From positions 50,434 to 114,433 of the forward strand of contig JAAVZL010000012.1 of NCBI GenBank assembly GCA_022791635.1: a stretch of 64,000 nucleotides of DNA. Reading direction: 5' to 3'. Positions 43,852 through 51,595 of this stretch are shown here, piece by piece. Every line of letters starts with the position of its first letter. Within the stretch, counting starts at the first letter, position 1. The stretch comes from Lachnospiraceae bacterium (GTDB lineage: Bacteria > Bacillota > Clostridia > Lachnospirales > Lachnospiraceae). The notes beneath the pieces were generated by a model. The model saw only the letters and a list, made by a program, of their open reading frames with translations. It was not told the origin of the DNA and did no database searches. The position numbers and the translations under genes are program-made.

Positions 43852-45392
43852 AAAAGATAAAGATCCAAAGGCTTTGGCTGACTGTGGCGGTGGTTCACTT
43901 TCTTGTGAGCCTTCTTACGGACGCTCTCATCATTACCTGTGAAAATTCTCTGGTTTACGGCATCTGGAAGGTCGTATTTCTCGTGTTTGTTCTCGGCTTT
44001 TATCAGGTGGTGGGATATGTAGTTCAAAGATACGCTTCCGGGGATCCGGCTGTGCGAAAAATCGTGCGGCTTGCCGGAATTTATTTCCTGATTATGATGT
44101 GCTTTTTGCTTCTGACCTGGCCGGGCGTCTGGAGAATTGATGAATTTACTATTTTGAGGACGGCCCGCAATCTCCATATTCATTATTGGCAGGGATATCT
44201 TACCTCCGTGTATTATATTCTCTGTCTGATGATGCTGCCCTATCCCGTGTCCGTGATTCTGTTTATGTGCCTCGCCAACTCTGCCATTGTGGGATATCTG
44301 GTGTATAAGCTTTGGACCTTTACGGGAAAAAAGAGAATGGCTTACGTTCTGTTTGTGCCCTTTTGCTTCTTTCCGGTGATTGATTCCAATCTTTATCCCA
44401 TGCGGATGAGCATCTATGCCTTTCTGGAGCTTTTGCTTTTGGCCAAGATCTGCTTTTGGGTATATGAAAAAAGGATGCCGCAAAAGGGGGAGTTTGCCTG
44501 GACGGCTTTGCTGGCGGGGATTATTACAGCCTGGAGGAGTGAATCCATCTATTATCTTTTGCTGTTTCCGCTGCTGCTTGTCGTGCTTTTTTGGAAGCAG
44601 GTTTCCGGGAAGGTGATGAAAAGGGCGGTAGCCTGGTATCTTCTCTGCGCGCTGTTTTTGGTAGGCTTTCAGAAGATTGGGGAAGGGGGCATCGGCGGCA
44701 GCGACGGGTATGAGATCACGGCCATGATTCGGCCTCTTACACCTCTTCTGGTGGACGCCGCCTATGCGGAGGAAAAGGATTTGATCGCCGCCTGTGACAA
44801 GATCCTCAACTGTGCCTATGTGTTTCAGGGAGCCTCCGAGGGGGAGAACGGGATTGGAATCTTCTGGAGATGGGCCGGAGAGGGTCTGGTGCGGGATACG
44901 TATAACCGGGAGGAATACCGGGACTTTAAGCGAGCCTATTATGAGCTGATTCTGCGGCATCCCAAGACCTTTTTGCGGGAGCGCCTTGATACGTATTTCC
45001 TGTCTACGGAGCTTTTGGGCAGGATTACGGACGGGGAGCCGCCGTCGCCGCCTCTCAATCAGAAGCTGCGGTATTATGTGTATGCCGCGCTGGAATGCCG
45101 TTCCTTTGAGGATTTTTATACGCAGGTGCCGGCGGGCGTGATTGTTTATTCCACCATACCGCCCTCCCTTGTTCTGGCTGTGGCAGTTCTGTGGTTTTTG
45201 TGGAAAAGGAAATGGGTGTATGCAGGCTGCGGGGCGCTGGTGGCCCTTAAGGTGCCCCTTGTATTTTTGACGGCACCGGGAACTTTGTTTATGTATTATT
45301 ATTCTCCTTATCTGTGCGGATGGATACTTTTGTTTTTTGTGGGAATTTTATGGTATAGGAAGAAAACGGACGGCAGGGAGGCGGCAGTGTGA
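43848..45392 (+). CDS. Polytopic membrane protein, DUF6020-like, second paralogue
   Basis: This 514-residue protein is collinear with the previous one. It shares LLTWPGVWRIDEFTIL, HYWQGYLTSVYYI, VIDSNLYPMRMSIYAFLELL and the loop FWRWAGEGLVRDTY, but differs in the N-terminal 60 residues and in charged loops. The identity by eye is well above half in the core. Shared stretches are also kept at DNA level, which points to a fairly recent duplication or selection on both. Its stop overlaps the acyltransferase start by 4 bp. Confidence 0.72.
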   Translation: MKKIKIQRLWLTVAVVHFLVSLLTDALIITCENSLVYGIWKVVFLVFVLGFYQVVGYVVQRYASGDPAVRKIVRLAGIYFLIMMCFLLLTWPGVWRIDEFTILRTARNLHIHYWQGYLTSVYYILCLMMLPYPVSVILFMCLANSAIVGYLVYKLWTFTGKKRMAYVLFVPFCFFPVIDSNLYPMRMSIYAFLELLLLAKICFWVYEKRMPQKGEFAWTALLAGIITAWRSESIYYLLLFPLLLVVLFWKQVSGKVMKRAVAWYLLCALFLVGFQKIGEGGIGGSDGYEITAMIRPLTPLLVDAAYAEEKDLIAACDKILNCAYVFQGASEGENGIGIFWRWAGEGLVRDTYNREEYRDFKRAYYELILRHPKTFLRERLDTYFLSTELLGRITDGEPPSPPLNQKLRYYVYAALECRSFEDFYTQVPAGVIVYSTIPPSLVLAVAVLWFLWKRKWVYAGCGALVALKVPLVFLTAPGTLFMYYYSPYLCGWILLFFVGILWYRKKTDGREAAV

Positions 45393-46108
45393 AACGGATT
45401 CTTTTGATGGTGCTCTACAATCTTCCTTTTGTGCCCTGGTGGTGGCACCAGCTTTGTTCTTACGCCAAGCATACGGATGAAATTGCGGTGGAGAAGAAAT
45501 ATGCGCTGTTGAAAAAGATTACCCTTCATGCCAACAAAGGGGGAAGGGTGAAGATTAAGGTCTTTGGGAAGGAGCATATTCCTTCGGAAAAGGGGTTTAT
45601 CTTTTTTCCCAATCATCAGGGGCTGTTTGACGTTCTGTCTATTATTGAGGCCTGTGATGTGCCTTTTTCCGTGGTGGCAAAGATTGAGGTGAAGAATGTT
45701 CCCTTTTTAAAGCAGGTGTTTGCCATTCTAAAGGCGAAGTTTATGGATCGGGAGAATGTGCGTCAGTCTCTTGGAATTATCCGGGAGGTGACGGAGGAGG
45801 TAAAGGAGGGAAAGAACTATCTGATTTTTCCGGAAGGGACACGGTCTAAGAAGGGAAATGAGGTAGGAGAGTTTAAGGGCGGAAGCTTCAAGAGCGCGAT
45901 GAATGCCAGATGCCCCATTGTGCCGGTGGCTATGCTGAATGCTTATCAGGCTTTTGACACCAACAGCATCCGGCCGGTTACGGTGGAGGTGCATTTTTTA
46001 AAGCCGATTCCCTATGAGGAGTATGAGGGAATGCGCTCCCGGGAGATTGCAGAGCTGGTGCGGGGGCAGATTGTGGAAACAATCGAAAAGAGCTTAAATG
46101 GGGATTGA
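45389..46108 (+). CDS. PlsC-type 1-acylglycerol-3-phosphate acyltransferase family protein
   Basis: This 239-residue acyltransferase has the catalytic HX4D at residues 76-81 (HQGLFD). Then come FPEGTRSKKG (acceptor binding, near 146-155) and the PVAMLNAYQAF segment. The start is GTG at 45389, overlapping the previous stop by 4 bp. PlsC makes phosphatidic acid from lysophosphatidic acid at the membrane; because it ends the envelope cluster, it might instead acylate a glycolipid. The ZTP-transcript promoter begins within the last 4 bases of the gene. Confidence 0.88.
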   Translation: MKRILLMVLYNLPFVPWWWHQLCSYAKHTDEIAVEKKYALLKKITLHANKGGRVKIKVFGKEHIPSEKGFIFFPNHQGLFDVLSIIEACDVPFSVVAKIEVKNVPFLKQVFAILKAKFMDRENVRQSLGIIREVTEEVKEGKNYLIFPEGTRSKKGNEVGEFKGGSFKSAMNARCPIVPVAMLNAYQAFDTNSIRPVTVEVHFLKPIPYEEYEGMRSREIAELVRGQIVETIEKSLNGD

Positions 46109-46133
46109 CAAGCAGGGAAAGAAATGCTATGTT
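46105..46133 (+). promoter_or_regulatory. Promoter of the ZTP-riboswitch transcript
   Basis: TTGACA (46105-46110) and TATGTT (46128-46133) are 17 bp apart, about 8 bp before the riboswitch. Confidence 0.7.
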
Positions 46134-46138
46134 TTAAC

Positions 46139-46236
46139 TACCTATACGACTGACGGAAGTGGAGAAAACCACAGGGAGTATAGGGATTGAGAAGCCGACC
46201 GTCTGGGCATTTATCGCTTGGACTGCGGCTTTTTTG
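46139..46236 (+). promoter_or_regulatory. ZTP (pfl) riboswitch with terminator
   Basis: P1 is CCTATAC/GTATAGG (46141-46147 with 46178-46184). Inside are GACTGACGG, a GTGG/CCAC hairpin and AGGGA, and CCGTCTGGGCA follows at 46199-46209. GACGG can pair with CCGTC as the pseudoknot; the usual GGCGG/CCGCC is changed on both sides, keeping pairing. The same CCGTC lies in a terminator stem (AAGCCG..GTC with GAC..CGGCTT, T-run 46230-46235). Binding of ZTP/ZMP, which builds up when formyl-folate is short, should keep transcription on. Confidence 0.9.
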
Positions 46237-46253
46237 TTTCAGCAGGGCTGCAT

Positions 46254-46280
46254 GGGGCTATCGCAAAATAGGACAGCCCC
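46254..46280. repeat. Small hairpin related to the arms of palindrome copy C
   Basis: GGGGCTATCGCAAAATAGGA (first 20 bases) matches the copy C arm GGGGCTGTCGCAAAACAGGG at 17 of 20 positions. The segment ends in AGCCCC, so GGGGCT/AGCCCC forms a short stem just before the purine gene's ribosome-binding site. It is probably a remnant. Confidence 0.55.
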
Positions 46281-46298
46281 AAGGAAAGGAGAATGGAG

Positions 46299-47012
46299 AT
46301 GGAAATGATTTCACTGGCACAGACTCTCAGGGAGAATTCTTATCCTGGGAGAGGAATTGTGATTGGCAGATCCGAGAACGGAAAAAAGGCTGTTACGGCT
46401 TACTTTATTATGGGGAGAAGCGAGAACAGCAGGAATCGGGTGTTTGTGGAGGATGGTGAGGGAATTCGTACGCAGGCTTTTGATCCCTCGAAGCTTACGG
46501 ATCCCAGCCTGATTATTTATGCGCCGGTGCGGGTGCTTGGAACGAAGACGATTGTGACCAACGGGGATCAGACGGATACGATCTATGAGTGTATGGATCG
46601 GGGAATGACCTTTGAGCAGGCGCTTAGGACCCGGGAGTTTGAGCCGGACGGGCCGAACTATACGCCGCGTATTTCCGGAATTTTGGAGATTGAGGATGGG
46701 AAGTTTTCTTATGCCATGTCGATTCTGAAAAGCAATCAGGGGGATCCTTCTTCCTGTAATCGATTTACATTCTCTTATGAGAATGCGCCTGCGGGGGAAG
46801 GGCATTTTATACATACCTATCAGTGTGACGGGGAGCCTTTGCCAAGCTTTGAGGGGGAGCCGAAGCTTGTGGGGATTCCGGATGATATGGAGAAGTTTTG
46901 CAATATGCTGTGGCTGAATCTCAATGAGGAGAATAAGGTTTCGCTTTTTGTGAGGTACCTTGATCTTGAGACGGGCAGGTATGAGACAAAAATTGTGAAT
47001 AAGAATGAGTAG
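46299..47012 (+). CDS. purO: IMP cyclohydrolase, PurO-type (PF07826 family)
   Basis: This protein of about 237 residues closes FAICAR to IMP, the last step of purine synthesis. The stretches YPGRGIVIGRSENGKKAV, YFIMGRSENSRNRVF and TIVTNGDQTDTIYE fit the archaeal-type PurO cyclohydrolase fold also found in Clostridia, not the N-terminal half of PurH. Three in-frame ATGs (46293, 46299, 46305) compete; 46299 has the best distance (7 bp) from AAAGGAG. It is controlled by the ZTP riboswitch and followed after 51 bp by the partner transformylase. Confidence 0.88.
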   Translation: MEMISLAQTLRENSYPGRGIVIGRSENGKKAVTAYFIMGRSENSRNRVFVEDGEGIRTQAFDPSKLTDPSLIIYAPVRVLGTKTIVTNGDQTDTIYECMDRGMTFEQALRTREFEPDGPNYTPRISGILEIEDGKFSYAMSILKSNQGDPSSCNRFTFSYENAPAGEGHFIHTYQCDGEPLPSFEGEPKLVGIPDDMEKFCNMLWLNLNEENKVSLFVRYLDLETGRYETKIVNKNE

Positions 47013-47063
47013 GCAGTGTTTATTTGGAAATAATTACAGAACTACAAAATAGGAGATGATTTT

Positions 47064-48242
47064 ATGAGAGAGCTGGAGTTGAAGTATGGGTGTAACCCGA
47101 ATCAGAAGCCTTCTAAGATTTATGTGGCGGACGGAAGGGAGCTTCCGGTTACGGTGCTTTGCGGAAGGCCGGGGTATATTAATTTTTTGGATGCTTTTAA
47201 CGGATGGCAGCTGGCGAGGGAGCTTAAGGAGGCTACGGGGCTTCCGGCGGCGACTTCCTTTAAGCACGTGTCGCCGGCAGGAGCGGCTGTGGGGCTTCCC
47301 CTTGACGATACCTTGAAGAAGATTTACTGGGTGGAGGATATGGGAGAGCTTTCTCCTCTGGCCTGTGCCTATGCGAGAGCCCGGGGAGCGGATAGGATGT
47401 CCTCTTTTGGAGATTTTATTGCTTTGTCCGATGTCTGTGATAAGGATACGGCTTCCATCATCAAGCGGGAGGTTTCCGACGGAGTGATTGCACCCGGATA
47501 TACAGAGGAAGCATTGGAAATCCTGAAGGCGAAGAAGAAGGGGAATTACAATGTGATTCAGATAGATCCGGATTATCGCCCGGCGCCTTTGGAGCATAAG
47601 GAGGTTTACGGAATTACCTTTGAGCAGGGGAGACAGGAGCTTCCCATTGACGATGCGCTTCTCTCTCATGTGGTGACCAGGAATCAGGAGCTCAGTGAGG
47701 AGGCGAAGCGGGATCTGAAGATTTCTCTGATTACTTTGAAGTATACCCAGTCGAATTCCGTGTGCTTTGTGAAGGGCGGACAGGCCATTGGAATTGGTGC
47801 GGGGCAGCAGTCCCGGGTTCACTGTACGCGTCTGGCCGGACAGAAGGCGGATAATTGGTTTTTGCGTCAGAGTCCTAAGGTTTTGGGGCTTACCTTTGTG
47901 GATGGTATTGGACGGGCGGATCGGGATAATGCCATTGACGTGTATATTGGAAATGAATATATGGATGTGCTGGCGGAAGGAGCATGGCAGAAAATCTTCA
48001 AGGTAAAGCCGGAGGTGTTTACGGAGGAGGAAAAGCGCGCCTGGTTGAATCAGATGAAAGATGTGACGGTGGGCTCGGATGCCTTCTTCCCCTTTAGCGA
48101 CAATATTGAGCGGGCTAGGAAGAGCGGGGTGAAGTATATTGCTCAGCCGGGGGGATCCGTGCGGGACGATCTGGTGATTGAGACCTGCGATAAGTATGGA
48201 ATGGTGATGGCATTTACGGGAATACGGCTGTTTCATCATTAA
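47064..48242 (+). CDS. AICAR transformylase, single-domain (PurH C-terminal type)
   Basis: This 392-residue enzyme transfers a formyl group from 10-formyl-THF to AICAR. It corresponds to the transformylase half of PurH: LELKYGCNPNQKPSKIY at the start, the catalytic Lys-His motif SFKHVSPAGAA near residue 74, and ACAYARARGADRMSSFGDF. IMP cyclohydrolase is a separate gene just upstream, so the fused PurH is replaced by two proteins. AGGAGATGATTTT precedes the ATG. Both belong to the ZTP-regulated transcript, which senses the same folate-linked intermediate this enzyme uses. Confidence 0.93.
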   Translation: MRELELKYGCNPNQKPSKIYVADGRELPVTVLCGRPGYINFLDAFNGWQLARELKEATGLPAATSFKHVSPAGAAVGLPLDDTLKKIYWVEDMGELSPLACAYARARGADRMSSFGDFIALSDVCDKDTASIIKREVSDGVIAPGYTEEALEILKAKKKGNYNVIQIDPDYRPAPLEHKEVYGITFEQGRQELPIDDALLSHVVTRNQELSEEAKRDLKISLITLKYTQSNSVCFVKGGQAIGIGAGQQSRVHCTRLAGQKADNWFLRQSPKVLGLTFVDGIGRADRDNAIDVYIGNEYMDVLAEGAWQKIFKVKPEVFTEEEKRAWLNQMKDVTVGSDAFFPFSDNIERARKSGVKYIAQPGGSVRDDLVIETCDKYGMVMAFTGIRLFHH

Positions 48243-48245
48243 GAC

Positions 48246-48274
48246 TTGCAAAATTCAGGAAAGGGATCTATAAT
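48246..48274 (+). promoter_or_regulatory. Promoter of the TPP-riboswitch transcript
   Basis: TTGCAA (48246-48251) and TATAAT (48269-48274) are spaced by 17 bp, just after the transformylase gene. Confidence 0.75.
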
Positions 48275-48296
48275 CATTTTGTAAACAACATATTTG

Positions 48297-48387
48297 GAAA
48301 TGGGGAGCTGGCAGAAAGCCGGCTGAGAGGAAGCTGAAGCGCTTCGACCCACAACCTGATTTGGATAATGCCAACGTAGGGATTCTG
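48297..48387 (+). promoter_or_regulatory. TPP (THI-box) riboswitch
   Basis: The conserved CTGAGA of one arm and the ACCTGATTTGGATAATGCCA then ACGTAGGGA of the other are present, matching the thiamin pyrophosphate aptamer. The terminator at 48400-48426 follows closely, so TPP should stop transcription of the thi genes. Confidence 0.96.
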
Positions 48388-48399
48388 ATAAGTCATGTA

Positions 48400-48426
48400 A
48401 GAGACGCCTGCGGCGTCTCTTTTTTT
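48400..48426 (+). terminator. Riboswitch terminator
   Basis: AGAGACGCC (48400-48408) and GGCGTCTCT (48412-48420) form a 9-bp stem with a 3-nt loop, followed by a run of T. It is the likely expression platform of the TPP aptamer. Confidence 0.9.
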
Positions 48427-48437
48427 ACGGCTTATAT

Positions 48438-48624
48438 AAAGGGGCTGTCGCAAAACAGGGCAGCAGACTTTTCCATATCCATGTTCGGACGGTTCTCGTA
48501 CATTCTGCCTGCTCTGTACGGACATTGCCGCGGCAATCTCCGTCCATATCAGACAGCCTGTACGCGAACAGCCGGACACTGGATATCGGAAAAGTCTGCT
48601 GCCCTATTTTGCGACAGCCCCTTT
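48438..48624. repeat. Long imperfect palindrome, copy C
   Basis: Arms of about 64 bp pair almost fully: AAGGGGCTGTCGCAAAACAG at the left with the matching end at the right, each followed inward by GGGCAGCAGACTTTTCC. A nested centre GACATTGCCGCGGCAATCTC is itself palindromic. The family motif appears as GTTCGGACGGTTCTCG. It lies between the TPP terminator and thiW, so it is transcribed in the thi leader and would fold into a very long hairpin. Confidence 0.85.
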
Positions 48625-48697
48625 TCATCTATAAGGTCTATATTGGCAGAACCCCGGTATCACGGCCGTGATACAAAAGAGAAAGGAGCGATAGGAA

Positions 48698-49207
48698 ATG
48701 AATCAAGACAACGGAACAAAGAGGGTGGCCCTGGCAGGGGTATTGACGGCTCTGGCCGTAGTGGGAAGCCTTATCAATTTCCCGGTGGCAGGGAGCAAAT
48801 GCGCTCCCGTCCAGCACATGGTCAACGTGCTGGCAGCTGTTCTTCTGGGCCCTTGGTGGAGCGTGGGGATTGCTTTTTGTGCAAGTCTTCTGCGGAACCT
48901 GCTGGGGATTGGAAGCCTGCTGGCATTTCCGGGAAGTATGGTGGGAGCCTTCTGCTGCGCAAGAATCTATCAGAAGACAAAAAAGATTTCTTTCACCTGT
49001 ATCGGGGAGGCTTTTGGAACCGGAATTTTGGGAGGAATTGCAGCTTATCCGGTGGCAAGGCTTTTGATGGGGGCAGAGCCTGCGGGATTATTCGTCTATG
49101 TGGTCCCCTTCCTTATTTCCACTATGGCAGGAAGCCTTCTGGCCTATTTTTTGATTACCATACTGGAAAAGAGCAGGGCTTTGGCCCAGGCCCGGAGGAT
49201 GGAGTAA
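48698..49207 (+). CDS. thiW: ThiW, S component of a thiazole ECF transporter
   Basis: This 169-residue protein with about five membrane segments starts VALAGVLTALAVVGSLINFPVAGSKCAPVQHM, the ThiW signature. It would bind hydroxyethylthiazole and use a shared ECF energy module (not in this window) for import. AAAGGAG precedes the ATG. It is the first gene of the TPP-controlled operon and is followed after 4 bp by thiM, the kinase that traps the imported thiazole. Confidence 0.93.
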   Translation: MNQDNGTKRVALAGVLTALAVVGSLINFPVAGSKCAPVQHMVNVLAAVLLGPWWSVGIAFCASLLRNLLGIGSLLAFPGSMVGAFCCARIYQKTKKISFTCIGEAFGTGILGGIAAYPVARLLMGAEPAGLFVYVVPFLISTMAGSLLAYFLITILEKSRALAQARRME

Positions 49208-49211
49208 AGGA

Positions 49212-50006
49212 ATGGAAGAAGGGCAGAACTTACATCCAAAGATTCACTGCCTGACCAATCCGGTTTCCATGAGGGATACGGCCAATGTTCTGCTGGCAGC
49301 AGGCGGCAGTGGGATTATGGCGCAGGATCCGGCGGAGGTGGAGGAAGTTACTTCTTTTTGTCAGGCGGTCCTGCTGAATACGGGCGTGCCAGATGAGCGT
49401 AAATTTGAAGCGTGTAAGCTGGCGGGAATAAGAGCCAATGCTTTGGAGCGTCCGGTGGTATTGGATCCGGTAGGCGTAGGAGCCAGCGATTTTCGCCGAA
49501 GCCGGGTAAGAAGTCTGCTGGAGCAGATAGAAGTATCCATCATCCGCTGTAATCAGGAGGAAGCCTGTGTGTTGTTACAGTGCCTGACAGGAGATGAAGA
49601 GCTATCGCAAAAGGTTTTACAAAAAAACCGGGGAGGGGTGGAAAGCGCTGTATGCCTTGAAGAGACGGAACTGGAAGGACTGGCCTGTTGCTTGGGAAAA
49701 GCCTGCCGCTGTACGGTATTGATCAGTGGGCGGGAGGACGTAATTTCCGACGGAAACCGCATAGAAATAATTCCCGGAGGAGATAGGCGGATGCGAAGAA
49801 TCACGGGGAGCGGCTGTATGCTGTCAGCTTTATGCGCCCTGTTCTGCGGATATGGACGGGAAGCATATGAAGCTGCGAGAGAAGCCTCCGTATTATGGAA
49901 GGAAAGTGCACGCAGAGCGGGGATCAAGGCAGATTGCGGCGGGAAAGGCATCGGAAGCTTTCACAATTATCTTTTGGATGCAGTGGAGGAGCTCTGTTCC
50001 ACATAA
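49212..50006 (+). CDS. thiM: Hydroxyethylthiazole kinase
   Basis: This 264-residue ribokinase-fold enzyme phosphorylates 4-methyl-5-hydroxyethylthiazole. The N-terminal VSMRDTANVLLAAGGSGIMAQ and the PVVLDPVGVGAS stretch are typical, and the catalytic Cys lies in GSGCMLSALCALF, the anion-hole motif. It lies between thiW and thiE; the gap to thiE is 64 bp. With thiW it forms a thiazole salvage route. Confidence 0.95.
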   Translation: MEEGQNLHPKIHCLTNPVSMRDTANVLLAAGGSGIMAQDPAEVEEVTSFCQAVLLNTGVPDERKFEACKLAGIRANALERPVVLDPVGVGASDFRRSRVRSLLEQIEVSIIRCNQEEACVLLQCLTGDEELSQKVLQKNRGGVESAVCLEETELEGLACCLGKACRCTVLISGREDVISDGNRIEIIPGGDRRMRRITGSGCMLSALCALFCGYGREAYEAAREASVLWKESARRAGIKADCGGKGIGSFHNYLLDAVEELCST

Positions 50007-50070
50007 AGAGGGTTGATTTCTTTACGTACTGTGGACAGAGCATTCGGGCAGATACAAAAAGGAGAGACAA

Positions 50071-50766
50071 ATGAAGATAAAAAAGGAGGCTCTGCGGTTG
50101 TATGCGGTGACGGACAGACGCTGGTTGAAGACGAGGGAGACCTTAAGAAGCTCGGTGGAAGAGCTGTTGAAAGCAGGGGTTACCTGTGTACAGCTTCGGG
50201 AAAAGGAAGCAGGGGAAGAGCTGCTTTTACAGGAGGCAGAGGAATTGCAAGCATTGTGTGCCTATTACGGGGTACCGCTGATTATCAATGATTACCCGGG
50301 CATTGCGAAAAAAGTGAAGGCGTCAGGAGTGCATGTGGGGCTGTCGGACATGGAGGTAGAGGGGGTCCGGAAATGTCTGGGAGAGGAGTTTATCATCGGA
50401 GCCAGCGCTCACAATGTGCGGGAGGCCAGGGAGGCGGAAGCGGCCGGAGCAGACTATATCGGCTGCGGAGCCGTCTTTGGAAGCAGCACCAAGAGGAATG
50501 TGACCGTGCTGGCCAAAGAGGAACTGAAAAGAATTTGTCAGGCAGTGGAGATACCGGTAGTCGCCATCGGCGGTATTACCCTTAAGAATGTAAGGCAGCT
50601 CGCAGGAACGGGGATAGCAGGGGTGGCTGTGGTGAGTGCCTTATTCTCTCCTGAGGATAAGGAGAGGGCGGTTCGGGAATTTTTAAAGAGCGGTTTCGAT
50701 TTTTTGAAGGATGATGCCGGGAAGGAGGTCCAAGATGAAAACGGGATTGACCATTGCCGGAAGTGA
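50071..50766 (+). CDS. thiE: Thiamine-phosphate synthase
   Basis: This 231-residue TIM-barrel enzyme joins HMP-pyrophosphate and thiazole phosphate to thiamine phosphate. The pyrophosphate-binding parts VQLREKEAGEEL, LIINDYPGIAKK and DYIGCGAVFGSSTKRN are visible, as is VVAIGGITLKN near the phosphate-binding loop. The C-terminal 25 residues run past the family end because the frame overlaps thiD by 32 bp. AAAAGGAG precedes the ATG. Confidence 0.95.
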   Translation: MKIKKEALRLYAVTDRRWLKTRETLRSSVEELLKAGVTCVQLREKEAGEELLLQEAEELQALCAYYGVPLIINDYPGIAKKVKASGVHVGLSDMEVEGVRKCLGEEFIIGASAHNVREAREAEAAGADYIGCGAVFGSSTKRNVTVLAKEELKRICQAVEIPVVAIGGITLKNVRQLAGTGIAGVAVVSALFSPEDKERAVREFLKSGFDFLKDDAGKEVQDENGIDHCRK

Positions 50767-51595
50767 TTCCGGCGGAGGCGCCGGCATTCAGGCGGATATC
50801 AAGACCATGACCATGTATGGGGTGTTTGCCACCAGCGCCATTACGGCTTTGACGGCTCAGAATACCACAGGTGTCTTTGGAGTATGGGAGACGCCGCCGG
50901 AAGTTCTGGAAAGTCAGCTGGACTGTATTTTTACGGATATGCGGCCGGATGCAGTTAAGATCGGAATGCTGCCTTCCGAGGAAAGCATCCGGATAACGGC
51001 AGAAAGATTGAAGCGTTACCAGGCAGCTCACATGGTTCTGGATCCGGTGATGGCTTCCACCAGCGGCTCTGTATTTATGAAGGAGCAGACCGTAAAAGCG
51101 CTTAAGGAGCAGTTGTTTCCCCTGGCGGAGGTGGTTACGCCCAACCTTTCCGAGGCAGAGGCTTTGACAGGGATGAGAATACAGGGGAAAGGAGATATGG
51201 AGAAGGCGGCCGGAAGGATCTATGAGGACTGGCATTGTGCGGTGCTCCTAAAAGGGGGACATTTAAGGGAAAATGCGGATGATTTGCTGTATCGGAAGGG
51301 AAGGGCATTCTGGCTTCCCGGCAGGCGTATCGACAATCCCAATACCCACGGAACTGGCTGTACCCTCTCCAGCGCCATCGCAAGCGGTTTAGCCTTGGGT
51401 ATGGAGCTTTGCGAGGCAGTGATTCAGGCAAAGAGGTATCTGACAGGAGCTCTGGAGCAGAGGTTGAATCTGGGGATGGGAAACGGTCCCCTGGACCATA
51501 TGTATTCCATGAGGAACGGCCTATGGAAAAAGACCGGGGAAATGGGCTGTATGCAGACAAAAATCGAAACAAGAGAAAGGAAGGTAAAAATATGA
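50735..51595 (+). CDS. thiD: HMP/HMP-phosphate kinase
   Basis: This 286-residue ribokinase-family enzyme phosphorylates HMP twice. It begins [20 protein letters not shown] and has [11 protein letters not shown] and [14 protein letters not shown] near the active site. ATG 50735 is chosen over 50711 because AAGGAGG lies 6 bp before it and the family starts with this motif; it overlaps thiE by 32 bp. The C-terminal part after residue 260 is longer than usual. The stop overlaps the thiC start by 4 bp. Confidence 0.95.
   Translation: MKTGLTIAGSDSGGGAGIQADIKTMTMYGVFATSAITALTAQNTTGVFGVWETPPEVLESQLDCIFTDMRPDAVKIGMLPSEESIRITAERLKRYQAAHMVLDPVMASTSGSVFMKEQTVKALKEQLFPLAEVVTPNLSEAEALTGMRIQGKGDMEKAAGRIYEDWHCAVLLKGGHLRENADDLLYRKGRAFWLPGRRIDNPNTHGTGCTLSSAIASGLALGMELCEAVIQAKRYLTGALEQRLNLGMGNGPLDHMYSMRNGLWKKTGEMGCMQTKIETRERKVKI

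Noticed and set aside
43773..44960. A 395-codon frame opposite the second DUF6020-like gene
   Set aside because: It is antisense to a membrane protein gene; the translation is rich in His, Pro and Lys with no structure of its own.
47034..48251. A 405-codon frame opposite the AICAR transformylase gene
   Set aside because: It is an antisense shadow; the plus-strand gene has full family motifs and a ribosome-binding site.
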